Origin: Sacculina carcini
Taxonomy: Eukaryota; Arthropoda; Thecostraca; Sacculinidae
NCBI GenBank assembly: GCA_916048095.2
Contig: OU696578.1
Span: 2,627,798-2,691,797, forward strand
Length of the DNA: 64,000 bases
Direction: 5' to 3'
Shown here: positions 1 to 13,165 of the stretch, piece by piece
Numbering within the stretch: position 1 is the stretch's first letter
How the letters are laid out: every line of letters begins with the position of its first letter
Notes under the pieces: model-generated
What the model was told of the DNA's origin: nothing
What the model saw: only the letters and a program-made list of their open reading frames with translations
Database searches by the model: none
Made by a program: the position numbers and the translations under genes

Positions 1-510
1 GTTGATCGGCGGCCTGAGGAGGCTGCCGTGTCGCGGTCGCCAACGGCCGCACCCCAGCGGTCCCAGGCGTCCGCGACCCAGCGGCCCCAGACGGCCGCAA
101 CCCAGCGGCCCAAGGCGGCCTCTCCCCAGCAGCCTGAAAAGGCTGCTGAGCGGCGACCTCAGCGGGTCGCCGATCGGCCGGTCAACCGGCCGATGGACCG
201 CGCTGGCAAATCGGCAGTGATGCCTGTTAGTCAGGGCGGCAAAAAACCGGCCGCTCAGCAGGCTTCCAAGCCAGAAGAGCGGTCGTCTCCGAACCAGAGG
301 AAATCCGGAGACTGGACGGTGGTTCAACACAAGAGCCGCCGTTCGGTCAAGTCAGCCTCGCCGAGAAGTGACCGGCGATGATCTCCCGGTCACAGAGCGA
401 GCGCGGTCCCTGCATCTGCGCTGGGCGGCTGCTAGCGCACCGCCTTACGCACACGACGGAGCGACTCCCACCACTGCCATGGAGGTGGAGAGTTCCTCTA
501 AGCGGAAGCT
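1..510 (+). mobile_element. LINE-A copy 1, ORF1 3-prime fragment
   Basis: This is the Pro/Ala/Arg/Gln-rich C-terminal part of the ORF1 (gag-like nucleic-acid-binding) protein of a Jockey-group LINE. It aligns closely with 45551-46070 and with the open copy near 62085-62610. The frame starting at 28 carries the repeated RP/QRP-rich tail and closes at 379-381, where the other copies read Ser (TCA) instead of TGA, so this copy has a premature stop. The element enters the window already truncated on the left and ends abruptly at about 510 against the Gypsy element G1, which lies on the opposite strand. Its ORF2 continues only after the nested elements, from 7595. Confidence 0.85.
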
Positions 511-3500
511 TGTATCGATACACCGCCTCCTGGATCGAACACCGCTTCCTTGCCGCCATCACTTTCACGCTTCTATGGCTCCTCTCGACAATGGCATTTC
601 CTTGTGGTCTATATGCGCACCGAAACCACACGGACACGTTCCACTCGTGCAGCAATCGCCTGAACTCGCCACTGCGAAACTGGGTGCCATTGTCCACAAG
701 TCATTCTGACGGAGCGCCGCGTTCAAAAAATACGCTTTGTAGATGGGACACAACGCAAAATGCGGTCTCGGAGGCCAGCTTCCTCCAGATGGCGAAGCGC
801 GATGGGCCGCAGTCGATCAGCGTCAGATAGTGATGACCTTGATAATGCGTAACATCCAGCGCAATTCTCTTCCACGTCTCACCTACAGATAGTTGTCCGC
901 CGGGCCACTTGATGGGCGCAGGATCAATAGCCTTGCAGATGTCGCATTCTCGAACTACTTGAGCAGCGTCTCTTCTACTCGCGTCTCCGAAGCGTCTCCG
1001 TGAAAAATACAGCGTTCGACGAACTCCAGGATGTCCGGCGTCGTTGTGAACGTTCTTAACATCTGTGAGTGTTGCGGGGGTCCGGGAATTTTCGGATATA
1101 ACTGCGCCGGCAGCCTCACCAATTCTTGTCCACGAACGAGGCAGACGAGTCAAACGATCAGCCAGGTTTTTTGACGTAGACACTAGCTCGTCTCGCACCG
1201 ACTTCAGAGTTTCCAGCCTTCTACAGATGAGGAGCTCGCTGGCTGCTTTAATTTTGACCCGCGTTAGTCCACTCAGTGTGTCTCTGACCCAGTGGAAAAC
1301 GGTTTTCGAGTCAGTCTTGAATTCTATCTCACTCATACGCCACACTACGGCCATGTTGAGACCCTTCAACAACGCGTCAAGTTCAGCAAGATTTATGTTG
1401 GCGGCGCTTTTCCCGCGTATCCAACTTCCGTCCTCTATGATTTCACCGTTCACTTGAACCGCAGCTCCAACGGCTAACTGGCTAGCGTCGACCCACACAA
1501 CTGTCTTCTATCCTGACACCTTCCAGACACCTCGAGCCGGATCGTTATCCTCAATGCGGGCTGCCAAGTCACTCACCAGCGAGGAGAGTCTGGCGTTATC
1601 GATGATATCGTCCCATCCATTGGATGATTCGTTGGCCACACGTTTCAAGAACGACACTGCTGGACGCATCCATCCGCAGATTGGGAGATGCTCAACCACT
1701 CGACCACAGAAGGAGAACAGACTGCGACGGGTTAATGGTACCGGTGGTTCTGATATTCTGTTATCTCTGCACCACCTCAGTTCCCCATGTTCCTTCCTCA
1801 ATCGAAGTCCCAGAACTCGAATGCCGTCTTCTGCTCGATTTTCACTTTTGCACTCCAGGCCGTAGCGTCGGAAGTGATCTGCTACACGATGAGCCTTGAA
1901 TACACTCTCATTCACCAATATGTCATCAGCATACACTGAGACCGCCTCTTTGACTTTCTTGTCTTGTTCAAGTACACATTGCACCACAGACTTCAATATA
2001 GCTGGCGCCACGTTCAGCCCGAAGCCTAGGCGCGTGAGACAGTACCTCTTCCCCCCAAAAATCACCGTCTGGAACTTCCACAGGCTCGGATCGATGTGTA
2101 TCTGAAGATACGCCTTCTTCAAGTCGAGCAGGGCCACATTGTTGCCACACCTCCGCCACTCACGCAGCTTTTGCGCACACACGTCTGACTCGGCTGTGTA
2201 GGATGTGATGTGCTGATTCATCTGCCGAAAATCGAGCACAGGCCTCACTTTCGATATATTCGCCTGTACTACAGCCATTAGGGGTATGAGTCCTCTAGCA
2301 TCGCCGTGCTTACCAACGCTATGTTCCACCAACCAACCCTCTTCTATCCACGACCTCACCTCGTCTTCGTAGCATGACCGAACGTCATATTTTATCAGGT
2401 ACTCTGCTGTTTTATTTGGGAGGTCAGGAGGTTCACCAGACCACTTCCAGCGAGCCGTCCATCGGCACAGCGAAGGATGAAATTGCACTGAAAAATCTTT
2501 TCCCTCGACATTGAGTTCACTGCATCTCTGAGCATCGGGAATATTCTCTTCGAGTGGCTCAGAAAGGACCCCGCAAGCTACACCAAACGTCGACTCCAAT
2601 TTGGCTGACAAAAACAGACCTCCGAGCAGAGCCACCGCGTCCAATCCGAGCACAAATTGGTGACCAAACAACGGGTCTGCGATAACAATAGCAGTGAGCT
2701 CAACTGCCTTTCCGTGTACATCCAACACGATGTTGCTCTGCCCGACGCATCGCATCATTCCACCGTTCATGGCGTACACATCATTTCTCATCTGCATGAT
2801 TTTGTTTCCACACAATGATTTGTGCACCAAACTTCTCGTGCATCCGGTGTCAACTAGTACGCGACATGACACATCATTCACTTTGGCAGCCACGGTCACC
2901 AGCGCCTGGTTCACTGAGTTGGAGAAGAGGCTGGCACACACCGCCTCTCCTTCTCGTTTAACGTACATACCGCTTGAACGTGTCCTTTTTCTCCGCAACG
3001 ATAGCATACGATTTCAACCGGTTCCTTAGACTTACAATTCCTCGATATGTGGCCTGCGCGTCCACAATGGAAGCATTTCAGGGTCGCTCCAAACGAATAA
3101 TCTGACACGGAGGTGGTGCTTGCGATATCCAAGTCCGACAAAATAGTACGGGCCCTCTCGATGACGTCCTTGAATTTCATCCCTTCTAGATTCGCGTTGG
3201 CTCTTAAAACTTCCCGCACTCTGAGAAACGCACACGTTAACGTAAGATCTACAGTGATTCCGCAACTGGTACCCAATTTCTCCAACTCTGATGCAAAAAC
3301 GTCGACAACTCCGTCATCCCTGAGTTTTCGCTCAACAAATCGGTCCAATGATGTGTACGGATCAAGACCGAAGGCTCGCTGCAATGCAGAACACACTTTG
3401 TCCACGTTCAACTGGTCCTCGTAACTGAGACGGTCAACAACGGCATAAGCGTTTCCAGTCAATCTCATCATGACAACTGTCGCTACGTCATTGCCGCCTC

Positions 3501-4066
3501 TCAGTCTACACATCTTTCTGACTTTGCCTAGCCATTCTGACGGGTCACCTTTGCCGTCATATTCTGGGATGAGTCGGATATCCATAGACGAATTCCCGCT
3601 GACAATTCCTTCTTCGATATTCCGACTTGCCATGATAGCCGAAATAGCTTGTAACAGATGTATGTATTCGGGATGATACGCGAAAAATTATATGACACGA
3701 ATAACAGCACAACAAAGCACTACACGCAAGGCACACTACTCGCACGCACACTATTCACAATACAACACTACTCGCGACACAACACTTCTCGCAAACAGCA
3801 ACACACGCGACGCCTCGCTCCCCCAACACACACTGCCTCATCCAGTCGCTCGCCAAACTACAGACACACATACATACGCAATACGCTCGTGCTCACGGCA
3901 CCATCGTCACCATGGCAACGTACCGCATGACGTCTGACACCCGTTGCAGCACACAACGCTCTTTCCACCGCTCGCTCTGCTATCACTCATACGCACCCGT
4001 TTCAAGGACGAACGCACGCGCATAGCGCCAACGCTGCTTCGCGACTACCATCACTCATTTACCACA
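511..4066 (-). mobile_element. Ty3/Gypsy-type LTR element G1, copy 1 (broken)
   Basis: Minus-strand LTR retrotransposon fossil. In its reading direction it shows an LTR (3650-4066), a gag region at 2911-3633 with two CCHC zinc knuckles (CFHCGRAGHISRNC and CYRCGEKGHVQAVC), a protease region with DTGCT, a reverse transcriptase with YADDILV (both inside 1508-3007), an RNase H beginning WVDASQLAVG, and an integrase with an HHCC zinc finger (701-1498, continuing to 511). The order protease, RT, RNase H, integrase places it with Ty3/Gypsy. The gag ATG lies only about 16 bases after the LTR. It is broken, with a few breaks. It sits inside Copia C1, shown by the GTATT target duplication described in the findings. 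Its two LTR copies in this window differ by about eight positions in 417 by eye, so it is fairly young. Confidence 0.85.
3650..4066 (-). repeat. LTR of G1 (5-prime LTR in element orientation)
   Basis: This is a 417-bp block that begins TG and ends CA on the element strand. It matches 47205-47621 over its full length. The base quintet after its plus-strand right edge (GTATT, 4067-4071) equals the quintet before the left edge of the other copy (47200-47204), as expected for a 5-bp target-site duplication. Confidence 0.9.
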
Positions 4067-7000
4067 GTATTGTAGGCGACAGAAAAATCACGCAAATACT
4101 GTGAGTAATGATGCAGATGATTTTGTTTTCAAGACGAACAGTGACGACCAGATATGTAAGGCCAGATCCATATTGGTTGACTGTGGCGCTACTGCACACA
4201 TAATTACAGATGAAGCACAGTTCAAAAATTTCGATGATGAATTTGACTGTTCACGACATGTCATAGAGCTGGCTGATGGGAGCCGGTCCACGAACACCGT
4301 GAAGGGCCGAGGAACTGCTAAGTTTGTAATACGTGACGACCAATAAACAGCACGAAATGCGTTGCTGCATGGTGCATTGTACGTTCCCAGCTTCAAGCAA
4401 AGTATTTTTTCTGTACAAGCTGCTACAAACAAGGGCGCTAAAGTGCAATTCTGTGGAGAGAAGAATTGTTTGACTGCTCCAGATGGAACTGTTTTTCCGA
4501 TACGGAAACATGGAAGATTGTACTACCTGAATTCTGTCGGAGACAGATCAACCACGAGATCTCTACTTGAATGGCATAAAATTATGGGACATTACAATGA
4601 AATAGATTTGATAAAAACATAATCTGTTTCACGTGGGATGAATTTTCGAGTCAGTGAAGGAGTAAAATTGCATTGTGAAACCTGTCTACAGGGTAAAATG
4701 GTGAGAAATGTGAACAATGAATCCTGCAAATGTGCATCAAAAATCTTGGATTTGGTTCATTGTGACTTGGCTGGTCCTATTGATCCAGTTGCAATCAACG
4801 GACATCGATTTGCCATGAACTTTGTTGATAGTCATTCCGGCTTAACTGTCGTGTATTTTCTAAAGAAGAAAAGTGATGCAAGCAGAGCCTTGGAGATATT
4901 TTTAGCGGATATGAGACAGCATGACACTGTGAAATGTATTTGCACAGATCAAGGTACTGAGTTTACTTCGTCAGCTTTCCAGAGAGTCTTGGAAAAATGG
5001 TGCATCAAGCATGAAATGTCGGCGCCATACTCGCCGCACCAGAACGGAAAAGCTGAGAGATCGTGGCGCACATTGTTCGAGACAGCCAGATGCTTACTGT
5101 TAAGTTCTGGACTGCCAAAACGCTTGTGGACATATGCTGTTCAATCAGCAGTATATGCAAGAAACCGCTGTTGCAGTCAGAGACTGCATAATACCCCATA
5201 CGAATCGTTCAAAGGGAGTCAACCTGATTTGAGCAGTATGCAACAATTTGGTGCGATATGCTATGCCCACGTTCAAGACGCGAAGAAATTGGATGCTCGC
5301 GCAGAAAGGGTATTTTCGTGGGATTTGATCGAAAAAGTCCGTCTCATATGGTATATTTTCCCATCAAAAATGTTGTTCGCAAAGTGCGATGTGTTGAATT
5401 TGTTCACAGATACGGTGACAACGACCTGAGTGAGGATCCGTCGGCAACAGAGAATATCGGACGGAGGACAGAGGACGAGTCTCCATTGGTATCCTCACGT
5501 TGCGGTGCTGATGCGTTCGTTGAATCAGACGCGACAGGTGGTGAGTCACACAGTGACCAGACTGCTGTTGATTGTGATCACCGCAGAACAAACCCGACAA
5601 GAACGAGGGGAAAACCTGAACGTCTAAATGATTTTGTCGTTGGTGACGACATAGATAAACATATTGAAAATTTTGTTGATTATTGTTGTCAAATTTGAGA
5701 CGTACTAACATCTTACGGTGAGGCTATGAGAAGCAATAATGCACATGATTGGGAGAAGGCAATGCAAACTGAAATACAGTCACTTATCGATAATGATACA
5801 TTCGATTTGGTACCTTTGCCAAAAGACAAGAGAGTCATTGGCGGTCGATGGGTATACACCACGAAATCTGGTAAAAATGGTTTGGTATACAAGGCTAGGT
5901 ATGTTGCCAAAGGATATAAACAAACAAAAGGTATTGATTTTGATGATACACTTTCACCTACAACAAGGATGACATCAGTTTGCATGCTAATGCAATCTGC
6001 ATTTCAATACGATTTACTAGTGCATCAGATGGATGTCAAGAGTGCTTATTTGAATGCACCGATTGATTGTGATATCTATGTTGAACAGCCTATGGTTTTG
6101 TGGAAGTAAATCAATCAGATGACGTACTTGTTCTGAAATTAAAAAATCATTATACGGCCTAATACAGAGCGGAAGGAACTGGAATAGAATGTTACATGCT
6201 TATTTGACGGAGCAAAATTTCTGCCAAAGCGATGTGGATCATTGTGTTTATACAAGAGGTTCATCGGATGGAATGACAATTTCACTTGTCTTGGTTGATG
6301 ATATACTAGTCGCTGCAAAATCCATTGAAACTCTAGAAAGTATAAAGAGCTGTTTGAGCAAGGAGTTCAAGATGAAGGATATGGGCGAAGTGAGTCACTT
6401 TCTTGGAATGAATTTCAACCGGCGAGAAGATTGTATACTTGTGAGTCAATCACTATATGTTGAAAAACTTTTAGAGAGCTTCAATATGGAGCATTGTAAG
6501 ACGCGAACCACTCCATTTGATGTGAACCTGTACAAATCATTCAGTGATGTGTCTGAAGATGAATCAGTCGATGTGCATAAATATCGATATTTGATTGGTG
6601 GTCTCATTTATTTGATGACATGTTCTCGTCCAGATATATGTTTTGCAGTTACGAGATTGTCGCAGTATTTGAACAATCCTACGTCGGTTCACCGGAAAGC
6701 GGCAAAACATGTTCTACGCTATCTGAGAGGTAAAGCATCCAGCAGTCTTCGCTTTGCAAAGTCCAATGATTTGAAGTTGGTTGGTTATTGTGATGCGGAC
6801 TGGGCGAATTCGGCCGACAGGCGAAGCATTTCTGGATATTGTTTTCAGTTGACATCGGAATCTTCACCACTGTCATGGTATAGTAGAAAACAACATATCG
6901 TCGCTCTATCTACATGTGAAGCTGAGTATATAGCGCTGACGGAGAGTGCCAAGGAGACGAAGTACCTGTCACAACTTGCTGCGTGTATTTTGTCTACTCA

Positions 7001-7594
7001 AGAGAAACCTGTGACTATATTTTGTGACAATCAGGGAACACTCGCTCTGGCGCAAAATTCTGTTTACCACAAGAGGACAAAAGACATTGATATAAGATAT
7101 CATTTCATTAGATCTGAGATCGAGAGGGGGACCATTCTTTTGGAATATGTTCAATCTGAAGATAATTTGGCTGATGTGTTTACAAAACCCTTGGGTACAA
7201 CAAAAATGCGTTATTTTGTAAGATGTATCGCACACGATTGTGCTTGATTGTACTTCACTTGATGTGAACTTACTTTTCGAGTTTAATGCTTTTTCATGTG
7301 TAATACTTTTGTTTGCGGTGCTTGCTGATCAGAGCACACATTTGCGTGGAAGGTCAGTATGCTTCTTTTTGCTGTTATATCGTTGAAGTTTGTTCGTTCG
7401 CTCTAGAGTTTAAGAGGGGGTGTTAAGGTAAACTCTAGGTGTGCGCAAATACGGTGTGTATGTGTCAAATGTGAATAGAAGTAAGTGAACGGCGTGGTTG
7501 AATACAGACAGGACGTTTTGTATCTGTGTGTGCTCTTATACCTCCATGCTTACGTATATTTGCTTACTCCCGGATATTTAGCATAATGTCAACA
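4067..7594 (+). mobile_element. Ty1/Copia-type element C1, right-hand part (broken)
   Basis: Plus-strand Copia fossil. It shows in order a protease region (ILVDCGATAHI, near 4170), an integrase with a zinc finger (HKIMGH and CETCLQGK) and core (DLAGPI, DQGTEF) from 4570 to 5430, an RT (KARYVAKGYKQTKGIDF near 5890, LVLVDDILVA near 6290), and an RNase H (YCDADWANS, STCEAEYIAL, FCDNQG) up to about 7247. A purine-rich tract (AAGAGGGGG) precedes the 3-prime LTR. Integrase before RT is diagnostic of Copia. It is broken, with several breaks. The matching 5-prime part of the same family is at 46282-47204, in a paralogous copy. The LTR is followed by GCTTA, its target-site duplication in LINE-A. Confidence 0.9.
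7421..7594 (+). repeat. Copia C1 3-prime LTR
   Basis: This 174-bp LTR begins TGTTAAGG and ends GTCAACA. It has the same length as the 5-prime LTR at 46282-46455. The flanking GCTTA at 7595-7599 matches GCTTA before 46282 and on both sides of the solo LTR at 62821-62989. Confidence 0.9.
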
Positions 7595-9775
7595 GCTTAT
7601 TTTACACTCCCGACAACCATCGATTTTAGCAATACAGGAGACTAAGCTTTTAACTTCTTCGTATTTTAGTATTCATGATTTTAATGTTTTTAGACATGAT
7701 AATCCCAGCTCGACTATAGCCCATGGCAGGGTTATGCTGGCTGTTTGCACCAGTGTGCCCTGTCGCCGTCTGCATATTCAGTCATATTTGCAGGTGGTTG
7801 CGGTTCGGTGCTGGCTGGGTGGTAGGGAGGTGAGTGTGTGCTCATGGTACCTGCCGCCTGGTCGCCCGTTCCCAAGGGCGGACGTCGAGTTTTTAATCAG
7901 TTCACTTCCACCCGCTTTTTACGTGTTAGGCGATTTTAATGCTCACAACCCTTTTTTGGGTTGTGATGCATATTGTAGCCGTGGTTTTATTATGGAGGAT
8001 ATTTTAACTGTTTTAGACATAGGTATTTTAAACACAGGCAAATATACGCATTGCACCATGCCATCGGGAAGCATTTCCGCTCCGGACCTCAGTCTGTGCA
8101 GTCCCAGTCTGCAGGCATCCACGAGCTGGACCGTTGAGAACAGTCTGTATGGGAGTGATCACTTCCCTATATTGATCTGTCTCAATGAGGTACCTAGGCT
8201 GGGAACACGACCACCGAGATATAATTTCAAACGAGCTGATTGGGTGCGCTATGATTGCTTGACACTGAAAGCCATGGGCAACCCCACACTTCGACCCAGC
8301 GTCGAAACTTTTACTGAGGCCATTGTCACCTGTGCCAAACAGAGTATTCCGCGTACGGCATCGCGTCCCCGGCGGCGTCCTGTTTCTTGGTGGACAGACG
8401 CGTGTTCTGTGGCGTTGCGAGAGCGACGTCGTTGCTGGGGTCGCTTCCGACGAAACAGCACGGTGGCAAACATGCTTTGCTTTCGCCACGCTCGCGCACA
8501 AGCTCGATGGACCTTTCACGAGGCGAAGCGGGCCTCGTGGGTGTCCTATGTGTCCAGCATTAATCGGCATTGTCCTTTATCCACAATATGGGACCGTATA
8601 AAGCGCATCTCTGGGAAGTACCGTCCCACTTCTCTGCCTTCTCTGAAGATCAGTGGCGTGGACTTGATATATCCGGAGCATGTTGCTGACGAAATTGGCC
8701 GATATTTAGCGGAGCGCTGTCGTGCAAACGTAGACGACCCTGATTTTGCGGCGAGCAAACACAAGTGCAAGAGATCACCCTTTGACTTCTCCATCTGCGA
8801 GCTGAGAACAGCCTTGCGATCGCTTCGCGGTGTGGCTGAAGGCCCTGATGAGGTGCACAACCTCATGCTGAAACGTCTGTCGCCTGCAATGCTGTCCACC
8901 TTGCTGCAGGTCTTCAATGATCTGTGGAATGGTGGGCAGTTTCCGGCCTCCTGGCGACGGGCAATCGTGATACCCATCATGAAACAGGGCAAATCGGGCG
9001 ATCACCCGTCTGACTATCGCCCGATATCGCTTACCTCCAGTCTCTGCAAACTGTTTGAGAAAGTGGTTTGCAGACGGCTGGTATGCATTCTGGAACGCGG
9101 CCGGCTGTTCAATGATGCTCAGTGCGGATTTCGCCAGGGTCGCTCAACGTTAGAACACTTGGTGACCATTGACTCTCGCGTACGTGAAAGTTTCACGCGA
9201 GGTCACCACGTCGGGGTGATATTCTTTGACATCGTAAAGGCATATGACACCACATGGCGACATGGTATTCTTCGCAAACTGCATCGCTGTGGTGTCAGAG
9301 GCAACATGGGGAGGTTCGTACACAATTTTCTTTTGCACCGCATATTATGTGTGCGTGTGGGGAAATCCCTGTCTCATTCGTTCGATGAGGCAGAAGGCGC
9401 TCCACAGGGTAGTGTGCTCAGCGTGGCCCTATTTGCCATAATGATCAACGACACTGACATTCATTTGCCTCCCTCGATTGGACGGTCTCTATTTGTGGAC
9501 GACTTCGCCATATGGTGTTCTTCCCGCAGCACTGTTGCTGTCCAGCGTCAACTGCAGCTGGCGGTGAATAAAATAGAGACTTGGGGAACGCGTAACGGCT
9601 TCCGCTTCTCGACGTCCAAAACGGTCGGTGTACACTTCTGCCGCCGTCGAGGTTCCTGCCTGACATGGAAGTGGAATTGTACGGCAGTGCTGTCTCATTC
9701 CAACGCACTGTTCGGTTTTTAGGGGTCACGTTGGACTCGCGCTTGACCTTTACCGACCATATTTCACTGACATAA
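7595..9775 (+). mobile_element. LINE-A copy 1, ORF2 (endonuclease-reverse transcriptase), truncated
   Basis: ORF2 of a Jockey/I-group non-LTR retrotransposon. The endonuclease part is visible from the frame IQETKLL just after the Copia LTR, through VLGDFNAHNPF (about 7930) to GSDHFPIL (about 8155). The reverse transcriptase follows: SDYRPISLTSSLCKLFEKVV (about 9010), the motif-A aspartate in FFDIVKAYDTTW (9225), APQGSVLS (9400) and the catalytic FVDD (9490). The long frame 7734-9722 is open for 662 codons. A one-base frame change near 9655 precedes RFLGVTLDSRLTF, after which the element is cut off at about 9775 by LINE-B. ORF2 begins upstream of the nest, as seen at 46221 and 62760. No RNase H or 3-prime tail is present. 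Confidence 0.88.
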
Positions 9776-12335
9776 AACACTGACAAGAACACCTGATCGA
9801 TTTATCACAACTCACATTACATGCATTATCCGCACATCCGGTAAAAATCAAACACTTCAAAATGCATAACCACACCCATCTCGTCCTTCAATGGAACTGT
9901 CGTGGGCTCATTCATAAATGGTCTGAGCTCAGTCAACTCATATCAACACAATCCCAGCATATTATGCATACAGGAAACTCACCTTCTACGAACCGACTCT
10001 TATCGTTTCAATCCATCACAATTCTGTATATACTCACAGCATGGCTCAGACACAGTCCGAAAAGGGGGCACCATCATACTGATACAAATGCATATTCCAA
10101 ACCACAAACTATTGATCAATACAAGCCTTCAATGCACTGCAGTCACGGTCACACACAGCAACCTCACTTTCATCATCTGTAACATTTATATCCCACCACA
10201 GCAGCAAGTAGATACAACGGTTTTGGACACACTTATTTCAGTTTTTTCACATCCAGTCATACTCTGTGGCGATTTCAACTCAAAAAACACACTTTGGGGA
10301 TCTCCCAGGACCGATAGAAAAGGCACTCTAATAGAGAGGGTAATCCTGAATCAAGACCTACACGTACTGAATGATAGCTCTCCAACACACATAAATGAGC
10401 ACCGACGGCAGCATGACTCATCTTGACCTGTCCTTGTGCTCTCCATGCCTCTCTCCCCGCCTCCAGTGGCGATGTCTGACTGACTTTCATGGTAGCGATC
10501 ACGTTCCTAGACTCATATCTCAAATATCTGCGAACTCTCTCAAATACGATGACACACTCTCTCTCAAATACGATGGCACACAAAGCGGCAAACTGGAAAT
10601 TATTTAATCACTACCTCTCCGTCCATACACAAGGCAACAACACATACATCAGCGTAGACTCTCTCACAGAACATATCATTTCAGCAGCAAAGCAGACAAT
10701 TCCTTACTCAACAACAGGAAGCACCCGCGTGAGACGATGTCCGTGGTGGAACCCGTCGTGCCAAACTCCCATCAAACACAGAGAACAAATGCTCAGACAT
10801 TTTCGTAACAACCGCTCAGACCATAACCTCATCAACTACAAAAAAGCAAAAGCAGCAGCACGGAGAACAATACGACAAGCGAAACGTGACAGTTGGGCTC
10901 ATCTTTTTTCCTCCCTCAGTCATCGCACTCCTCTAACAAAGCTCTGGAGTATGGTACGCTCCATGAAAACAACAGACACCTGCCCGCGCTTTCCCTCACT
11001 TGAAATAAACAATACAATATGCACAGACCAAACACAAGTTGTTGAACATATAGGCAGGCACATAGCCAGCACATGCAATCCACGACCGCCCACTACACCA
11101 AATCAAGGCACCATCACCATCAGATACAATCTCTCGGCCGACACACTCACACTCATCAACAAGCAGTTCTCAATGGAAGAGCTTCACTCTGCCATCACTT
11201 AATCGGCATCACCCACCACCGGACCAGATCTCATACACAATGCATTCTTCATCCACTTGAACACAACCAATCGTGAAACACTACTGAAAACACTAAATCA
11301 CAATTGGATCAGTGAATTGTACGCTTCGAGTTGGGAAAACTCATTCATTCTTCTGTTCCTAAAGCCAGGCAAAAACCCCAACACTGTACAATCTTACAGA
11401 CCAATACAACTAACTTCCTGCTTCTGTAAATTTTTTGAAAGAATGATTCTTCCACGCCTCTCATTATTAGTCAACAGCTCAAAACTCATATCCAAACATC
11501 AAACAGCTTTCCGTAGATCAAGGTGCACCATGGACAATATAAACATGCTTATCTGCCAGCGTAAGAGAAGGGTTTGCCAGGGAAAAACACACACTCGCAA
11601 TATTTATAGATCTCACATCAGCCTTCAACCTTCTATCTACAGACGCTCTCATCTCTATCGTATACAACGCTGGACTTCGTGGACACCTTTTACACTTCCT
11701 AACATCCTATCTCAAACAGAAAACATTCCAAATTCGAACAAGCACATCATCACAAATTTATCACCAACACAGCGGGGTGGTCCAAGGTGGGGTTCTATCT
11801 CCTACACTCTTCAATATTGCTGTAGATCGCATTCTGTCCTGTCTAGGTGAATCCGTTCAACACACAATCTACGCAGACGAAATTGTAATCTGGGCCACCG
11901 GATCTAACACAACCATTCTCCATGACCAACTGCAGACATCCTTGAATAATATATGCCGACAGATTAAAGAACTAGGGCTTAGCATCTCAACGCAAAAGAC
12001 GCAAGCAATGTTGTTCTCCAAACTCTCAGCCAAACTACATGTTTCCAGGCTCTGCATCGACACACACTTTACATCCTTCACATCAGAAATAAAATATCTA
12101 GGCATGATCCCGGACACCAAACTCACCATGAAAGCACACATACAACACATAAAAACACGTGCCATTCAGCGTATCAGCGTTCTGAAATGTCTTGCACACC
12201 CCACATACGGCACTGATCGCACAATACTACAACGACTAGACTCACTACTCATCAGACCAATCCTGGAATATGGAGCATATACTTTCACCCATCTATCACC
12301 GTCATGTCTCGCAACCACATTCACATGGTAAGACA
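9776..12335 (+). mobile_element. LINE-B, Jockey/I-group non-LTR element, decayed
   Basis: A second, AC-richer non-LTR family. ORF2 starts at 9862 (MHNHTHLVLQWNCRGL), and the endonuclease continues in another frame (ILCIQETHL, ILCGDFNSKNTLWG, then LDLSLCSPCLS and GSDHVPRL). The RT has FLKPGKNPNTVQSYRPIQL (11360), GGVLSPTLFNIAVDRIL (11780) and IYADEIVIW (11870). The last replaces the second catalytic aspartate of YADD with Glu, which would be expected to kill polymerase activity. At least four frame changes (near 9905, 10400, 10490-10610 and 11580-11780) and a stop near 11200 are visible. It lacks a recognisable 3-prime tail, being cut near 12335. It follows LINE-A ORF2 directly, so one LINE interrupts or replaces the end of the other. 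Confidence 0.82.
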
Positions 12336-12447
12336 CAAGTGATCGCGCGGGAACTTCACCTATTTGGTAGAATATAACCCAAATGCTGCCAACTAAAAAA
12401 TTATTGACGTCATGGTCATTTGCATGACGTCACCACCATCATCAGTC

Positions 12448-13165
12448 TGACGTCACATTACAGAGTTTGGGATTGTGAATTTTGTATAGACCTCTGCTTT
12501 GCGGTGTTTTGTTTGGCTTTTCTGCACGTGAGTCTCCAAAGGCTGAGTGCAGTAACCTACAATTGCGTTTAACGGTACGCGTGGTGGGTACAACAGCAAC
12601 AACATGCATATATTTAACATTTATATAATATTAAGCCTGTGAAGACTGTCAGTGAGCAGCCACTGACGCTGCACGTACGAGAAAAAAAGCTGTTAGTATA
12701 GAAATGAGATGTGGTGCTTGTGTTGCAGACATGATGTCCCCCAGGGTGATCGAACATCCCCAGTCATTCCCCATATGCATATTATACGTACACATATCTA
12801 ATACTTAATGACAATTGTTCTTAAAGCAAAATTTTAATAATTCTTCCCTCGTGGAGTATAAGGTTTTGAATATTGGGTTTCAAGATTCTCGGGAACCTGA
12901 TCACTACACAGAATGAACAATTGAATATATTTGCCGTTTTAGTTTAACGGAGCACCAAACAAAATGTTTGATATATCAAACGCAAATCGCTCAGAAATGA
13001 AAATGACCGCTAATTCACATTTCGAGCATAATTATCACATTTTTCGTCTACAACTAAGGGGAAGTAGTATGTCTTAGTAGTAGTAGCTGTCTTAGTAGTA
13101 GTAGTGTCTTAGTAGTAGTAGAAGTAGTAGCTATATCAACCATACCGCAGAAATGATGAGGCGCA
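12448..13165. repeat. Duplicated non-coding block R, copy 1
   Basis: This block is collinear with 63258-64000 and continues past the window end there. It starts at TGACGTCACATTACAG, includes a sub-block (12634-12795) that also occurs at 49424-49590, and ends with a (TAG)n-rich stretch at 13068-13130. A 12.5-kb portion with CTGAGTGCAGTA followed by ACAACAGCAACAAC looks like a SINE-type tail. No open frame is supported. In both copies it lies downstream of LINE-A ORF2 sequence, so it belongs to the larger duplicated segment. Confidence 0.75.
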
